The position numbers and the translations under genes were made by a program. The notes below the pieces were generated by a model that did not search any database, was not told the DNA's origin, and saw only the letters and a list, made by a program, of their open reading frames with translations. From Flavobacterium sp. LPB0248 (GTDB lineage Bacteria > Bacteroidota > Bacteroidia > Flavobacteriales > Flavobacteriaceae), in the NCBI RefSeq assembly GCF_013388355.1, contig NZ_CP058246.1, forward strand, positions 1,178,001 to 1,242,000: 64,000 bases of DNA, in the 5' to 3' direction. Position 1 is the stretch's first letter. The number at the start of each line of letters is the position of its first letter. Shown here piece after piece: positions 27,219-37,486 of the stretch.

Positions 27219-29225
27219 ATGAAATTTCAAGTTTCCTCAGAATATAGCCCAAAAGGAGATCAGCCTCAAGCCATACAAAAATTGGCACAGGGCGTGGTCG
27301 ACGGAGATAAATACCAAACTTTATTAGGAGTTACAGGCTCGGGAAAAACGTTTACCGTTGCCAACGTAATTCAGGAAGTGCAAAGACCCACTTTGGTTCT
27401 GGCACACAATAAAACTTTGGCCGCTCAATTATACTCTGAGTTCAAACAATTTTTCCCAAATAATGCTGTTGAATATTTCGTTTCGTACTACGACTATTAT
27501 CAGCCAGAAGCTTTTATGCCTGTAACTGGAGTCTTCATTGAAAAAGATTTATCAATCAATGAAGAGTTGGAAAAGATGCGTTTGAGCACTACTTCTTCCC
27601 TACTTTCTGGTCGCCGCGATGTTTTGGTTGTAGCTTCAGTTTCTTGTTTGTATGGTATTGGAAACCCAGTTGAATTTCAGAAAAACGTTATTGAAATTAA
27701 ACGAGATCAGGTTATTTCAAGAACTAAATTATTACACAGTTTAGTGCAGAGTTTATACGCTAGAACAGAAGCCGATTTTAACCCGGGAACTTTCAGGATT
27801 AAGGGAGATACGGTTGAAGTTTATCCAAGTTATGCAGACGATGCATATCGAATTCATTTCTTTGGAGACGAAATTGAAGAGATTGAATCCTTTGATGCAA
27901 AAACATCTCAAGTTATAGAGAAATTTCAAAGATTAACCATTTATCCTGCCAACATGTTTGTGACTTCTCCAGAAGTTTTACAAGGCGCAATTTGGCAGAT
28001 TCAGCAAGATTTGGTGAAACAGGTTGATTATTTTAAAGAAATTGGAAAACATCTGGAAGCCAAACGTTTGGAAGAAAGAACCAATTTTGATCTAGAAATG
28101 ATTCGCGAATTGGGTTATTGCTCTGGAATTGAAAATTACTCACGCTACCTTGACGGACGTGAAGCAGGAACGCGACCTTTCTGTTTATTAGATTATTTTC
28201 CGAGCGATTTTTTAATGATTATTGATGAAAGTCACGTAACCGTTTCTCAAGTTCATGCTATGTATGGAGGCGACCGTAGTCGTAAAGAAAACCTTGTTGA
28301 ATACGGTTTTAGATTGCCTGCAGCAATGGACAACCGACCTTTAAAATTTGAAGAATTCGAAGCCTTGCAAAATCAGGTTATATATGTTTCTGCAACACCA
28401 GCTGATTACGAACTACAAAAATCGGATGGTATTTATGTCGAACAGATTATTCGCCCTACAGGATTATTAGATCCTGTTATTGAAGTGCGGCCAAGCTTGA
28501 ATCAGATTGATGATTTGATTGAGGAAATCCAGGTTCGCTGTGAATTGGACGAAAGGGTTCTTGTGACAACTTTGACCAAAAGAATGGCCGAAGAATTAGC
28601 TAAATATTTAACCAAAGTGAACATTCGATGCCGATATATACATTCTGAAGTAGACACTTTAGAGCGTATCGAAATTATGCAGGATTTACGAAAAGGTCTT
28701 TTTGATGTCTTAATTGGAGTCAACTTACTTCGTGAAGGTTTAGACTTGCCAGAAGTTTCGCTTGTAGCTATTTTAGATGCTGATAAAGAAGGTTTCTTGA
28801 GAAATTATCGTTCGTTAACACAAACTATTGGACGTGCAGCGAGAAACTTAAACGGTAAAGCCATTATGTATGCTGATAAAATTACGGCAAGCATGCAGAA
28901 AACAATCGATGAAACCAATTACAGAAGAACGAAACAAATTAATTTCAACGTTGAAAATAATATTGTTCCTCAAGCTTTAAATAAAAAAATCGAAAGTGCT
29001 TTCACTAAAAATCCTTTAGTTGAATATGAATTAGGTCATCCGATTCCTGTTGCAGCTGAACCAGAAACAGCTTATCTATCTAAAGCTGAATTAGAAAAAA
29101 TGATTCGTGAAAAACGCAAAACGATGGAAAAAGCAGCTAAAGAATTAGACTTCTTGCAAGCAGCTAAACTTCGTGACGAAATTAAAAAACTACAAGAGCA
29201 ATTAACACAAGCAAAACATAATTAA
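27219..29225 (+). CDS. uvrB: excinuclease ABC subunit B
   Basis: 668 residues, the standard length. UvrB verifies damage during nucleotide excision repair and hands the DNA to UvrC. Visible: Walker A GVTGSGKT (37-44), the beta-hairpin YYDYYQPEAFMP used to probe strands, DESHVTV (Walker B), the helicase motif LTQTIGRAARN and the C-terminal UVR domain (about 630-664, EKMIREKRKTMEKAAKELDF) that contacts UvrA/UvrC. Monocistronic here. Confidence 0.97.
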   Translation: MKFQVSSEYSPKGDQPQAIQKLAQGVVDGDKYQTLLGVTGSGKTFTVANVIQEVQRPTLVLAHNKTLAAQLYSEFKQFFPNNAVEYFVSYYDYYQPEAFMPVTGVFIEKDLSINEELEKMRLSTTSSLLSGRRDVLVVASVSCLYGIGNPVEFQKNVIEIKRDQVISRTKLLHSLVQSLYARTEADFNPGTFRIKGDTVEVYPSYADDAYRIHFFGDEIEEIESFDAKTSQVIEKFQRLTIYPANMFVTSPEVLQGAIWQIQQDLVKQVDYFKEIGKHLEAKRLEERTNFDLEMIRELGYCSGIENYSRYLDGREAGTRPFCLLDYFPSDFLMIIDESHVTVSQVHAMYGGDRSRKENLVEYGFRLPAAMDNRPLKFEEFEALQNQVIYVSATPADYELQKSDGIYVEQIIRPTGLLDPVIEVRPSLNQIDDLIEEIQVRCELDERVLVTTLTKRMAEELAKYLTKVNIRCRYIHSEVDTLERIEIMQDLRKGLFDVLIGVNLLREGLDLPEVSLVAILDADKEGFLRNYRSLTQTIGRAARNLNGKAIMYADKITASMQKTIDETNYRRTKQINFNVENNIVPQALNKKIESAFTKNPLVEYELGHPIPVAAEPETAYLSKAELEKMIREKRKTMEKAAKELDFLQAAKLRDEIKKLQEQLTQAKHN

Positions 29226-29314
29226 CTATATATCAATTAATTAAAATAATTTCATAACTTTACCTGTCCATAATCTATCTGGAAATTCAGCCTTTCTTTT
29301 AAACTAGACAGATT

Positions 29315-31486
29315 ATGAATACGAAATTACTTTGCACTACTGTAGCACTCAGCTCAGTAGTATCGTTTTTTGGGCAAAATAAACCACAGCCCGCGCCAGA
29401 AAAAATTGTCACAGATGAATATTTTGGAGAAAAGATAGAAGATGGCTATCAATATTTAGAAAATTTAAATGATCCGAATGTTGTCGCTTGGATGAAAGCA
29501 AATACAGATTATACTCGGCAAAAATTAAGCGAAATTCCAGAACGGCAAAATCTTCAAAAGAAACTCAAAGAGCTTGATGCAAGAAAAGAAAGTACAATCT
29601 CTGAATTACAAATTACAGAAAACGACCATTATTTTTATCTAAAACGAAATGCCAACGAAGAAAATGGCAAATTGTACCAGAGAATTGGTTATAAAGGAGC
29701 CGAGAAACTACTTTTTGATCCAGAAACTTATAAAAAAGCAGCTGGAGTAAATTACAACATTAGCTCTATAACTCCCAATGAAAAAGGAGATAAAGTAGCG
29801 ATAGAAATTTCACCAAGCGGTTCTGAAAGTGCCGAATTGCTTATTATAAACAGCGACGGAAAAGTTTATCCTGAAGTATTCGACAGATGCTGGTTCAGCT
29901 CCCCTTCATGGATGCCAGACGGAAATTCATTTACATACGGACGATTAAATTCTTTCAATGTTACAGATCCAAATAGATTATTAAACTCCAAAGTTTACTA
30001 TCATAAATTAGGCGAAGATCCAAACAAAGATGTCGAATTTTTATCCAATACAACCAATCCTGAACTCAATATAGGCGCAGAAGAATTCCCTTTAAATCTT
30101 TACCATAAAAATTCTAATAAAAACTACGGACTGGTCGTTACGGTTGATAATCGGATTAAGTTATATGACACCGATTTAAAAGATAGTTTTAAACCTGCAA
30201 AATGGACCAACTTGGTCGATAAAAAAGATGAAGTGACCAATTATCTTGTCGATAAAGAGTTTATTTATTATTTAACTTATAAAAATGCTTCCAACTATAA
30301 AATCATCAAAGTTCCTATATCTGATCCAGATATCGAAAAAGCAAAAACAGTTATACCCGAACCAAAAAACGGAAACATTACCGATTTTAAACTTACAAAG
30401 GATGGCTTATATTATTCAATTACCGAAAACGGTGTCCAAGCAAAAGTATTTTTCTTAGCAAAAGGAAAAACAGATCCGATTGAATTAAAATTACCTCTGC
30501 AAGCAGGTTCAGTCTCTTTTTTGGCTATAAGCGAAAATAAAAGCGAAATTTGGATGACGCTTTCAGGCTGGACTTCTCCTCAAAAACGCTATTTGTATAA
30601 TCCAGCATCAAATACGTTTACTTTTCAGCCATTATCAAAACCTATTGAATATCCTGAATTTAAAGATTTAGTGTCTAAAGAAATTATGGTTCCCTCTTAT
30701 GATGGTGTTAAAGTTCCTGTTTCTATCATTTATAATAAAAATATCAAATTAAATGGCGACAATCCAATCCTTATGGTTGGATATGGCGCTTACGGAATCT
30801 CTCTTGAACCACGTTTTAGTACTGGATTTGCATTGCCTTACTGCACTTATGGCGGCATATATGTTGTTGCTCACGTTAGAGGTGGCGGAGAATTGGGCGA
30901 AGCTTGGCATAAAGCAGGTTTTAAAACCACCAAACCTAATACATGGAAAGATCTAATTGCGGTCACTGAATATCTCATTAAAGAGAAATATTCTTCTCCT
31001 AAAAGAATTGCCATTTGGAGCGCAAGTGCTGGCGGTATATTAATTGGACGAGCCATTACGGAACGACCAGACTTGTTTGCCGCTGCCATTCCAGAAGTAG
31101 GGGAATTTAATACGATTCGTTCAGAATTAGCGCCAAATGGTCCTGGTAATATTCCTGAATTTGGAACTATAAAAGACCAAACAGAGTTCAAGGCGCTCTT
31201 AGAAATGGATTCGTTTCATCATATTAAAAAAGGAACTGCCTATCCGGCAACGTTAATAACAGCGGGAATGAATGATCCTCGTGTAATTGCATGGCAACCT
31301 GCAAAATTTGCAGCTTCACTTCAAAATGCAAACACCTCCAGCAATCCAATCTTCTTTTTAGCCGACTTTGAATCTGGTCATGGAATGGGTGACAGCGCAA
31401 CAAAAGTTATCGAAAAAGACAGCAACTTAATCAGTTTTGCTTATGCGTATACTGGACATCCAAAATTTCAACCCTCTAAAAAATAA
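29315..31486 (+). CDS. prolyl oligopeptidase, S9A family, exported
   Basis: 723 residues. A signal peptide (residues 1-20, VVSFFGQ) points to the periplasm. Residues about 90-455 form the seven-bladed propeller that gates substrate entry; residues 460-720 are the alpha/beta hydrolase domain with Ser571 (in IWSASAGG), Asp654 (GMNDPR) and His689 (SGHGMG). The residue before the nucleophile motif is Trp-Ser instead of the usual Gly-Gly-Ser. It cuts short proline-containing peptides. Confidence 0.93.
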   Translation: MNTKLLCTTVALSSVVSFFGQNKPQPAPEKIVTDEYFGEKIEDGYQYLENLNDPNVVAWMKANTDYTRQKLSEIPERQNLQKKLKELDARKESTISELQITENDHYFYLKRNANEENGKLYQRIGYKGAEKLLFDPETYKKAAGVNYNISSITPNEKGDKVAIEISPSGSESAELLIINSDGKVYPEVFDRCWFSSPSWMPDGNSFTYGRLNSFNVTDPNRLLNSKVYYHKLGEDPNKDVEFLSNTTNPELNIGAEEFPLNLYHKNSNKNYGLVVTVDNRIKLYDTDLKDSFKPAKWTNLVDKKDEVTNYLVDKEFIYYLTYKNASNYKIIKVPISDPDIEKAKTVIPEPKNGNITDFKLTKDGLYYSITENGVQAKVFFLAKGKTDPIELKLPLQAGSVSFLAISENKSEIWMTLSGWTSPQKRYLYNPASNTFTFQPLSKPIEYPEFKDLVSKEIMVPSYDGVKVPVSIIYNKNIKLNGDNPILMVGYGAYGISLEPRFSTGFALPYCTYGGIYVVAHVRGGGELGEAWHKAGFKTTKPNTWKDLIAVTEYLIKEKYSSPKRIAIWSASAGGILIGRAITERPDLFAAAIPEVGEFNTIRSELAPNGPGNIPEFGTIKDQTEFKALLEMDSFHHIKKGTAYPATLITAGMNDPRVIAWQPAKFAASLQNANTSSNPIFFLADFESGHGMGDSATKVIEKDSNLISFAYAYTGHPKFQPSKK

Positions 31487-31522
31487 ATCCGAAACAAATA
31501 ATAAACTACAAAAGGTTTTAAT

Positions 31523-31927
31523 CTAATTGTGTTGTTCGTGAAAAATTTCTAACAGCACAATTGGGTTAATTACTGTATTTGGTGCTTTTTTCATCATTTC
31601 TAAAACACGTTTTACTGCAGAAAGATTCAGTCCCATTCCGATAGCTATCTGTTGAATAGCATGAAATTCTCTTTCGTGCAAAACGCCATCACAATGCATT
31701 AATAAAGCCAATCTATAAAACTGATTGATACGCTGCATTTCAGATGGTATTGGCAATGGTTTTGTTTCCTGATGAAATAAATCTTGAAATTCTTCCTCGC
31801 TAATATTCAATTCCAAAGCTACAATTCTTAAAAATTCAAGCTCACGTTTGTGCAAATGTCCATCTACAGTGGCGAGGGTAATCATTTCTAAAAGTAAACT
31901 TCTTTTTTCTGCTTCTGTATTCATCAA
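31523..31927 (-). CDS. TerB-like cytoplasmic protein
   Basis: 134 residues, all helical, without a signal peptide. Two related halves (LLEMITLATVDGHLHKRELE and LALLMHCDGVLHEREFHA) show the acidic, metal-binding helical repeat of TerB-like domains (xxDGxxxxxE pattern). Such proteins are linked to membrane stress and tellurite resistance clusters, but no other ter genes are near. It is convergent with the prolyl oligopeptidase gene and divergent from the esterase. Confidence 0.75.
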   Translation of the reverse strand: MMNTEAEKRSLLLEMITLATVDGHLHKRELEFLRIVALELNISEEEFQDLFHQETKPLPIPSEMQRINQFYRLALLMHCDGVLHEREFHAIQQIAIGMGLNLSAVKRVLEMMKKAPNTVINPIVLLEIFHEQHN

Positions 31928-31978
31928 TTTATTATTTTTAGCTAAAATATTGCTTTTAAATAAAAATACAAAACAAGG

Positions 31979-32779
31979 ATGATGAAGAGGATTTTCTTGG
32001 CAATTTTACTTCTATTTACTCTTATTGGCAAGGCACAAAGCACTGCTTCAAAAAATGTATCTACTTTTACAATTGAAGCGCCTCAACTAAATACCTCAAA
32101 AAAAATCTGGATTTATCTTCCAGAAAATTATTCCAAAAACATTCAGAAAAAATACAGCGTTATTTACATGCACGACGCTCAAAATCTGTTTGATGCTAAA
32201 ACTTCTTATTCTGGCGAATGGAATGTAGACGAAAAATTGGACAGCCTAAAGGCTCCCATCATTGTTGTAGGAATTGAACATGGAAATGAAAAACGAATCG
32301 AAGAGCTTACTCCTTTCAAAAATGAAAAATATGGTGGAGGAAATGCCGATAATTATCTCGAATTTATCATAAAAACCTTAAAACCATATATCGACAAAAA
32401 TTACAGAACCAAAATAAAAGCCAAAAACACTATTCTTTTTGGAAGCTCTTTGGGCGGACTAGTTTCTTATTACGGAGCTTTAAAATATCCTGAAGTCTTT
32501 GGAAAAGCGGGTGTTTTTTCGCCTTCATTCTGGTTTTCACCTAAGATTTATACTTTCACAGAAAAGCAATCTAAAATTAAAACTAAGATCTATTTTCTGT
32601 GTGGCGATAAAGAAAGTGACGACATGGAAAAAGATTTAACTAAAATGAAACGTTTACTAGATACCAAACGCTGTTATTGTCTTCATCTCGATAAAACCAA
32701 GATTGTAAAAGGCGGAGAACATAATGAAAAGCTTTGGCGTGATCATTTTACAGAAGCAATACTCTGGCTTGGCTATTAA
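31979..32779 (+). CDS. exported esterase-D-like alpha/beta hydrolase
   Basis: 266 residues. Signal peptide ends at GKAQ (about residue 20). KIWIYLPENY and VIYMHDAQNLFD are typical of the esterase D/IroE/Fes-like group; GSSLGG (155-160) holds nucleophile Ser157, and KGGEHNEKLW near the end supplies His. Likely hydrolyses an ester or siderophore-like compound in the periplasm; unproven. A relative is encoded at 58766. The next gene, an epimerase, starts 32 bases on. Confidence 0.85.
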   Translation: MMKRIFLAILLLFTLIGKAQSTASKNVSTFTIEAPQLNTSKKIWIYLPENYSKNIQKKYSVIYMHDAQNLFDAKTSYSGEWNVDEKLDSLKAPIIVVGIEHGNEKRIEELTPFKNEKYGGGNADNYLEFIIKTLKPYIDKNYRTKIKAKNTILFGSSLGGLVSYYGALKYPEVFGKAGVFSPSFWFSPKIYTFTEKQSKIKTKIYFLCGDKESDDMEKDLTKMKRLLDTKRCYCLHLDKTKIVKGGEHNEKLWRDHFTEAILWLGY

Positions 32780-32811
32780 TTGAAAAAAACATAAAAAAAC
32801 ATCGCATACCA

Positions 32812-33822
32812 ATGAAACTAATTTTAAGAGAATACAATCTCAAACTAAAACACACTTTTACCATTTCGAGAGAATCCATAGATTTTCAGCCTTCGCTAAT
32901 TGTTGAATTGCAAAGCGATGGCTTTTCGGGTTTTGGAGAAGCAACTTCAAATCCGTATTACAATACAACTGCTCCAATGATGATGCAGGATTTAGAAAAA
33001 ATCAGATCTACTATTGAAAACACAGAAAATGAAACTCCACAGGCATTTTGGGCAAAAATTCATCCCTATTTAAAAGATGACATGTTTGCTTTATGCGCCT
33101 TAGATCTAGCTTATAACGATTTGTATGCTCGCAAAAAAGGCAAAAAGCTTTACGAATTATGGAACTACACAACCAAAAAAAATCCAATGACAGATTATAC
33201 AATCGGAATTGCTTCTATTGATAAAATGATTTCTAAAATGCAGGAACTTCCATGGCCGATTTATAAAATTAAATTAGGAACCAAAGAAGATATCGAAATT
33301 GTAAAAGCGCTTCGAAAACATACCAATGCCATTTTTAGAATTGATGCCAATTGCGGATGGACAGTTGAAGAAACCATCAATAATTCGATTGAACTAAAAA
33401 AACTAGGTGTTGAATTTCTAGAACAGCCTATGAAAGCCGACAATTGGGAAGGTCATAAAGAAGTTTTTAAACATTCTGCTCTTCCTGTAATTGCAGACGA
33501 AAGCTGTATTATTGAAGAAGATGTAGCAAAATGTTTCAATCATTTTCATGGTGTGAATGTAAAACTGGTAAAATGCGGTGGTTTAACGCCTGGAAAACGC
33601 ATGATTGAAGAAGCTAAAAAACTAGGTTTAAAAACAATGGTAGGCTGTATGACAGAATCTACTGTTGGGATTTCTGCTATTGCGCATTTGCTTCCTCAAT
33701 TGGATTATGTAGATATGGACGGTGCGTTACTTTTAGCAGAAGATATTGCAACAGGTGTTACTATAAAAGACGGTGTCGTAAGTTATTCTGATTTAAACGG
33801 AACAGGAGTTACACTTTTATAA
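32812..33822 (+). CDS. dipeptide (L-Ala-D/L-Glu) epimerase, enolase superfamily
   Basis: 336 residues. Two-base epimerase of the MLE subgroup: the KxK motif is K152/K154 (YKIKLG), metal ligands are Asp178 (RIDAN), Glu204 (FLEQP) and Asp229 (IADES), and the second base Lys254 (KLVKCGG). Such enzymes invert alanyl-glutamate during recycling of peptidoglycan peptides. It stops 1 base before the AONS-like gene, so the two are co-transcribed. Confidence 0.92.
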   Translation: MKLILREYNLKLKHTFTISRESIDFQPSLIVELQSDGFSGFGEATSNPYYNTTAPMMMQDLEKIRSTIENTENETPQAFWAKIHPYLKDDMFALCALDLAYNDLYARKKGKKLYELWNYTTKKNPMTDYTIGIASIDKMISKMQELPWPIYKIKLGTKEDIEIVKALRKHTNAIFRIDANCGWTVEETINNSIELKKLGVEFLEQPMKADNWEGHKEVFKHSALPVIADESCIIEEDVAKCFNHFHGVNVKLVKCGGLTPGKRMIEEAKKLGLKTMVGCMTESTVGISAIAHLLPQLDYVDMDGALLLAEDIATGVTIKDGVVSYSDLNGTGVTLL

Positions 33823-33823
33823 A

Positions 33824-34858
33824 ATGAAAGTCGAAAAATTTCCAGATCGAGTAATCGAAATTGACCAAGAACAATATTTGTATTTTGGCGGAACTGCCTA
33901 TTTGGGTCTTCCAACAAATACAACATTTCAGAATTTAGTCGTTCAGAACATTTTAAAATGGGGAACTACTTACGGAAGTTCTAGAACTGCGAATATTCAA
34001 TTAACGGCTTATGATGCGGGCGAAAGCTTTTTAGCATCTCATATTGGCTCAGAAAGTACTGTTACCGTTTCTTCGGGAATGCTGGCTGGAAAATTGGTTT
34101 TAGAAAAATTAAAAGAACAAACCGACTGTTTTTATCATTTAAATGAAATTCATTCCGCTATTCAAATTGAAAATAGTGAGGCTGTTTTTATAAATAAAAA
34201 ACTGAATGACCGTTTATTAGATTCAAAATCTGAGAACATAACGATTCTAACTGATGGTGTTCCTTCTTTTGAAACAAAACCAATCGATCTAACTTTTATA
34301 AAAGAAATTTCAAAGGAAAAAGAAATTACATTGGTTATTGATGAATCGCATTCATTAGGAATTGTCGGCGAAAATGGTTCTGGAATTTATGCTTCAATTA
34401 ATTTTCCGATTAAAAGAAAAATATTGGTTTCATCTCTCGGAAAAGCTTTCGGCTTAACGGGCGGAGTGATTGCATCTGATTCTGAATTCATAGAATCAAT
34501 AAAAGAAATTGAAACTTTTACAAGTGCTGCCGGAATGAATCCCGCTTTTGTACAGACGCTTTTTGATGCTAAAGAAATTTATAAAATGCAACATCAAAAA
34601 TTGAAAAATAATTTGAGTTATATCGATACGATTTTAAATAAAAACAGCACGATCCTATTTGATAAAAACTATCCTTTAATTTATCTTTTATCGAATGAAT
34701 TAGTTGAAAAATTAAAACAGGAAAAAATCATTATAGCAAGTTTCAGATATACTAAAGAAGCCGAACCGCTAAATCGAATTGTAGTTACAGCAAATCATTT
34801 AAAAGAAGATTTGGATAAATTGGTTGCAACTTTAAATGATTTCAATTCTAGATTTTAA
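33824..34858 (+). CDS. PLP-dependent aminotransferase of the AONS/KBL type
   Basis: 344 residues, fold type I. The PLP lysine is Lys207 in SSLGKAFGLTGG and the ring-stacking region is IDESHSLGI (172-180). Resembles 8-amino-7-oxononanoate synthase and 2-amino-3-ketobutyrate ligase but is about 40 residues shorter than those. It follows the dipeptide epimerase with no spacer, a pairing that hints at use of amino acids from peptidoglycan peptides. Not assigned to biotin synthesis, since no bio genes are near. Confidence 0.85.
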   Translation: MKVEKFPDRVIEIDQEQYLYFGGTAYLGLPTNTTFQNLVVQNILKWGTTYGSSRTANIQLTAYDAGESFLASHIGSESTVTVSSGMLAGKLVLEKLKEQTDCFYHLNEIHSAIQIENSEAVFINKKLNDRLLDSKSENITILTDGVPSFETKPIDLTFIKEISKEKEITLVIDESHSLGIVGENGSGIYASINFPIKRKILVSSLGKAFGLTGGVIASDSEFIESIKEIETFTSAAGMNPAFVQTLFDAKEIYKMQHQKLKNNLSYIDTILNKNSTILFDKNYPLIYLLSNELVEKLKQEKIIIASFRYTKEAEPLNRIVVTANHLKEDLDKLVATLNDFNSRF

Positions 34859-34954
34859 TCATTTTAAAAACTACCTTTGTAAAATAAATTAGGAGTTTTA
34901 GTTTTAGATTGAAAACTTAAAACTTGAAACAGAAAAAAACCTGAAACAAAAATT

Positions 34955-35419
34955 ATGACAAACAACGATATACTTAAAAAACTTCGCGTGGCTTTGATGC
35001 TCCGTGATGACCAAATAGTTGAAATTTTAGAATTGGTAGATTTTAGAATTTCAAAGTCTGAATTAGGAGCTTTTTTTAGAGCCGAAGATCATCCAAATTA
35101 TATGGAATGTGGCGATCAGGTTTTAAGAAACTTTTTAAACGGATTGGTTATTCATTTAAGAGGAACAAAAGAAAATCCGAAAAATCCAAATGACGTTTTA
35201 GCAAAACATAAAGCTGAAATTCCGAAGAAGGAAACGTCTAAAGAAAGACCAGAATTCAAAGCTACTCCAAAAGATTCAGAAAAATACAGAGGAGATCAAA
35301 GTGCATCAAAGTCAGGTTCATCAGCTGGAAAACCTAAAAAGAAATCATTCCCAAAAGGAAATGGAAAACCGGTTGTTGTAGAAAAAGTGGTTTTCAAAAA
35401 CGGCAAGAATAAGAAATAA
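34955..35419 (+). CDS. DUF1456 (YehS-like) protein
   Basis: 154 residues. Two copies of the DUF1456 signature are visible, NNDILKKLRVALMLRDDQIV and the DFRISKSELGAFFR...CGDQVLRNFLNGL region (about residues 1-70). The C-terminal half is a long Lys/Ser/Pro-rich, probably disordered tail, which ends KNGKNKK and could bind nucleic acid. Function unknown in all bacteria to my knowledge. A repeat palindrome follows. Confidence 0.88.
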   Translation: MTNNDILKKLRVALMLRDDQIVEILELVDFRISKSELGAFFRAEDHPNYMECGDQVLRNFLNGLVIHLRGTKENPKNPNDVLAKHKAEIPKKETSKERPEFKATPKDSEKYRGDQSASKSGSSAGKPKKKSFPKGNGKPVVVEKVVFKNGKNKK

Positions 35420-35437
35420 TTTTACCGCAAAGTTTTT

Positions 35438-35500
35438 AGCCACGAATTCACGAATTATTTTTGATAATCTTTGAAAATAAAAATTCGTGAATTCGTGGCT
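35438..35500. repeat. interspersed palindrome, copy A
   Basis: AGCCACGAATTCACGAATT (35438-35456) and its exact complement (35482-35500) round a 25-base loop; 19-base-pair perfect arms. Same family as copies B (38343-38404) and C (46377-46540). Placed between convergent genes, where it could also end transcription. Confidence 0.85.
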
Positions 35501-35506
35501 ATCTTT

Positions 35507-36220
35507 TTAAATCTTATTCTCCTCTATTTTATCAAAAAAAGCCTCTTTAAAAGTTGCACCAATCGGCAATTCTTTTCCATTTATAAAAACAGAAAAATTA
35601 TCTGTGGATTCTACATGTTGCAATGAAACCACATACGATTTATGTATTTGAATAAAATCCTTTTCTGGTAATGATTCGACAACATTTTTTAATGACGAAT
35701 GTGTAATAATCTGCTGCTTTACTGTATGAATGCAAACATAATTCTGTAAACTTTCTACGTATAAAACATCATTCAAAAAAACTTTCTGAAATTTATTTTT
35801 TCCATCTGTTTTTATAAATAAAAAATCTGGTGCAGTACTATTACTGGTACTTGAAACTTCTATTTTGGGTTCAGAATTTAGCTTAGAGACGGCTTGATAA
35901 AATCGTTCGAATGCAATTGGCTTTAGTAAATAATCAACTGCATTTAATTCAAATCCTTCTAAAGCAAAATCGGGATAAGCCGTTGTAAAAATTACTTTTA
36001 TATCTTTAGAAATGATTTTAGAAATCTGCAAACCTGTTAATTGAGGCATTTGAATATCTAGAAAAATAACATCTACAGATTGTGAATTTAGAAATTCTAA
36101 TGCTTTTAATGAATCATTAAAAACGCCAACTTTCTCCAGAAAATTTACTTTACCAATGTAATTTTCCAATATTCGAGTTGCAGGCGGTTCGTCGTCGACA
36201 ATTATGCATTTAAAAGCCAT
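35507..36220 (-). CDS. LytTR-family response regulator
   Basis: 237 residues. Receiver domain 1-120 with phosphoacceptor Asp55 (IFLDIQMP), the acidic pair near residue 10 and Lys in YLLKPI. Residues about 140-235 are a LytTR DNA-binding domain (VLYVESLQNYVCIHT, FIQIHKSYVVS). It starts 3 bases after the sensor kinase gene ends, so the two are partners. Target genes are not evident. Confidence 0.93.
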   Translation of the reverse strand: MAFKCIIVDDEPPATRILENYIGKVNFLEKVGVFNDSLKALEFLNSQSVDVIFLDIQMPQLTGLQISKIISKDIKVIFTTAYPDFALEGFELNAVDYLLKPIAFERFYQAVSKLNSEPKIEVSSTSNSTAPDFLFIKTDGKNKFQKVFLNDVLYVESLQNYVCIHTVKQQIITHSSLKNVVESLPEKDFIQIHKSYVVSLQHVESTDNFSVFINGKELPIGATFKEAFFDKIEENKI

Positions 36221-36223
36221 AAA

Positions 36224-37264
36224 TTATTTCTTTAGCGGTATTTTTAAGTAAGTTTTAAAGGTATTATTTTCTTCTGTTTTTTCAAGAATAAATAGGTTTT
36301 TATAGGTGTATTCCAGCCTTTTTGTCAAGTTATCAAAACCGATTCCAGTTGACGAATAATTTTCTCCTTCGATAAAATAATTGAAAGTTGAAATTTCTAG
36401 AAAATCGTTTTTTATTTGAATTGAAATAATAGCTTTTTCTTCTTCATTATTAAATTTTCCATGCTTGAAAACATTTTCAACAAAGTGAATCAAAGCCGAC
36501 GAAATGATTTTTTCGTTTGAATAATTTCCTTCCACTTTAAAATCTAAAAACAACTGATCTTCAAACCTTTTCTTTTGCAAATGAATATAGTTCTGAATAA
36601 ATTGAATTTCTTTTGAAAGTATCGCTTCATCTTTATCTGTTTCTGTAATAACATACCGAAGTAAATCAGAAAGCACCAAAATATCATCTGCCATTTCATC
36701 TTCTTTTATAACCAACTGACTATAAAAAGAATTTAAAGTATTAAATAAAAAATGCGGACTAACTTGTGCTTTTAGCATTTGAAATTCTGCTTTTTTATTC
36801 TCTAAAAGCAATTCTTGATTTTGATGCTGAGCGGTTTGAAATTGCCAAAATAAAAAGGTCAAAGCACTTAAAAAGACAGCTGGCAATCCAAAGAAAAAGT
36901 TATCTTTTATGTAATAACCTATTTCTCTAGCTTCTTCATAGTAATTGTGCATTCCGGTAATATTATACATAACGACTTCTTGCAAAAAATAACGAACAGC
37001 CGCAAAAAGCAATAGCGAAACTGGAATTGTCAGGATGTAAAAAAGTAATTTCTTCTTATTTAAAAACCATTCGCAGAAATAGTAAAAGTTGAGAATGTAA
37101 ATACAAAATATTGCTAACAAATGAGTTGGCGTAATTCCATAACATATTCCTTTGATTACAATTTCTACTTTTTTATCATTAAGTCCAATATCCCAGAAAA
37201 TGTACGTTAGAAATAATAAAAAGAAAAAAACAATGTGATAGTAAAAAGGGATTCTTGATTTCAT
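36224..37264 (-). CDS. LytS/YpdA-like sensor histidine kinase
   Basis: 346 residues. Four membrane segments in residues 6-145, then a short coiled coil (ELLLENKKAEFQML) and the His_kinase box AQVSPHFLFNTLNSF with phosphorylated His171. The C-terminal ATPase part has the N box FVENVFKHGK and a final GIGFDNLTKRLE. Short linker and no extra sensory domain: the membrane part itself may sense the signal. First gene of the pair with the LytTR regulator. Confidence 0.92.
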   Translation of the reverse strand: MKSRIPFYYHIVFFFLLFLTYIFWDIGLNDKKVEIVIKGICYGITPTHLLAIFCIYILNFYYFCEWFLNKKKLLFYILTIPVSLLLFAAVRYFLQEVVMYNITGMHNYYEEAREIGYYIKDNFFFGLPAVFLSALTFLFWQFQTAQHQNQELLLENKKAEFQMLKAQVSPHFLFNTLNSFYSQLVIKEDEMADDILVLSDLLRYVITETDKDEAILSKEIQFIQNYIHLQKKRFEDQLFLDFKVEGNYSNEKIISSALIHFVENVFKHGKFNNEEEKAIISIQIKNDFLEISTFNYFIEGENYSSTGIGFDNLTKRLEYTYKNLFILEKTEENNTFKTYLKIPLKK

Positions 37265-37486
37265 AGTTTTTTTGATAATTGACTCAAAAATACAATTAAG
37301 CCTTAAATAGAAAATTAGATTTATTTAAAACATGCGTTTTTAGGGATGAACTATCAAAAACTTTACATGAAATTATTACTCTGCAAATTTCATCTGTTTA
37401 TAAAATGAAATCCTAGGTTCATCAAAAACAAAAACTAGAGGTCAAAAGAGAGAATACATTTGTCATGAATTTAAAAACAAAACGTC

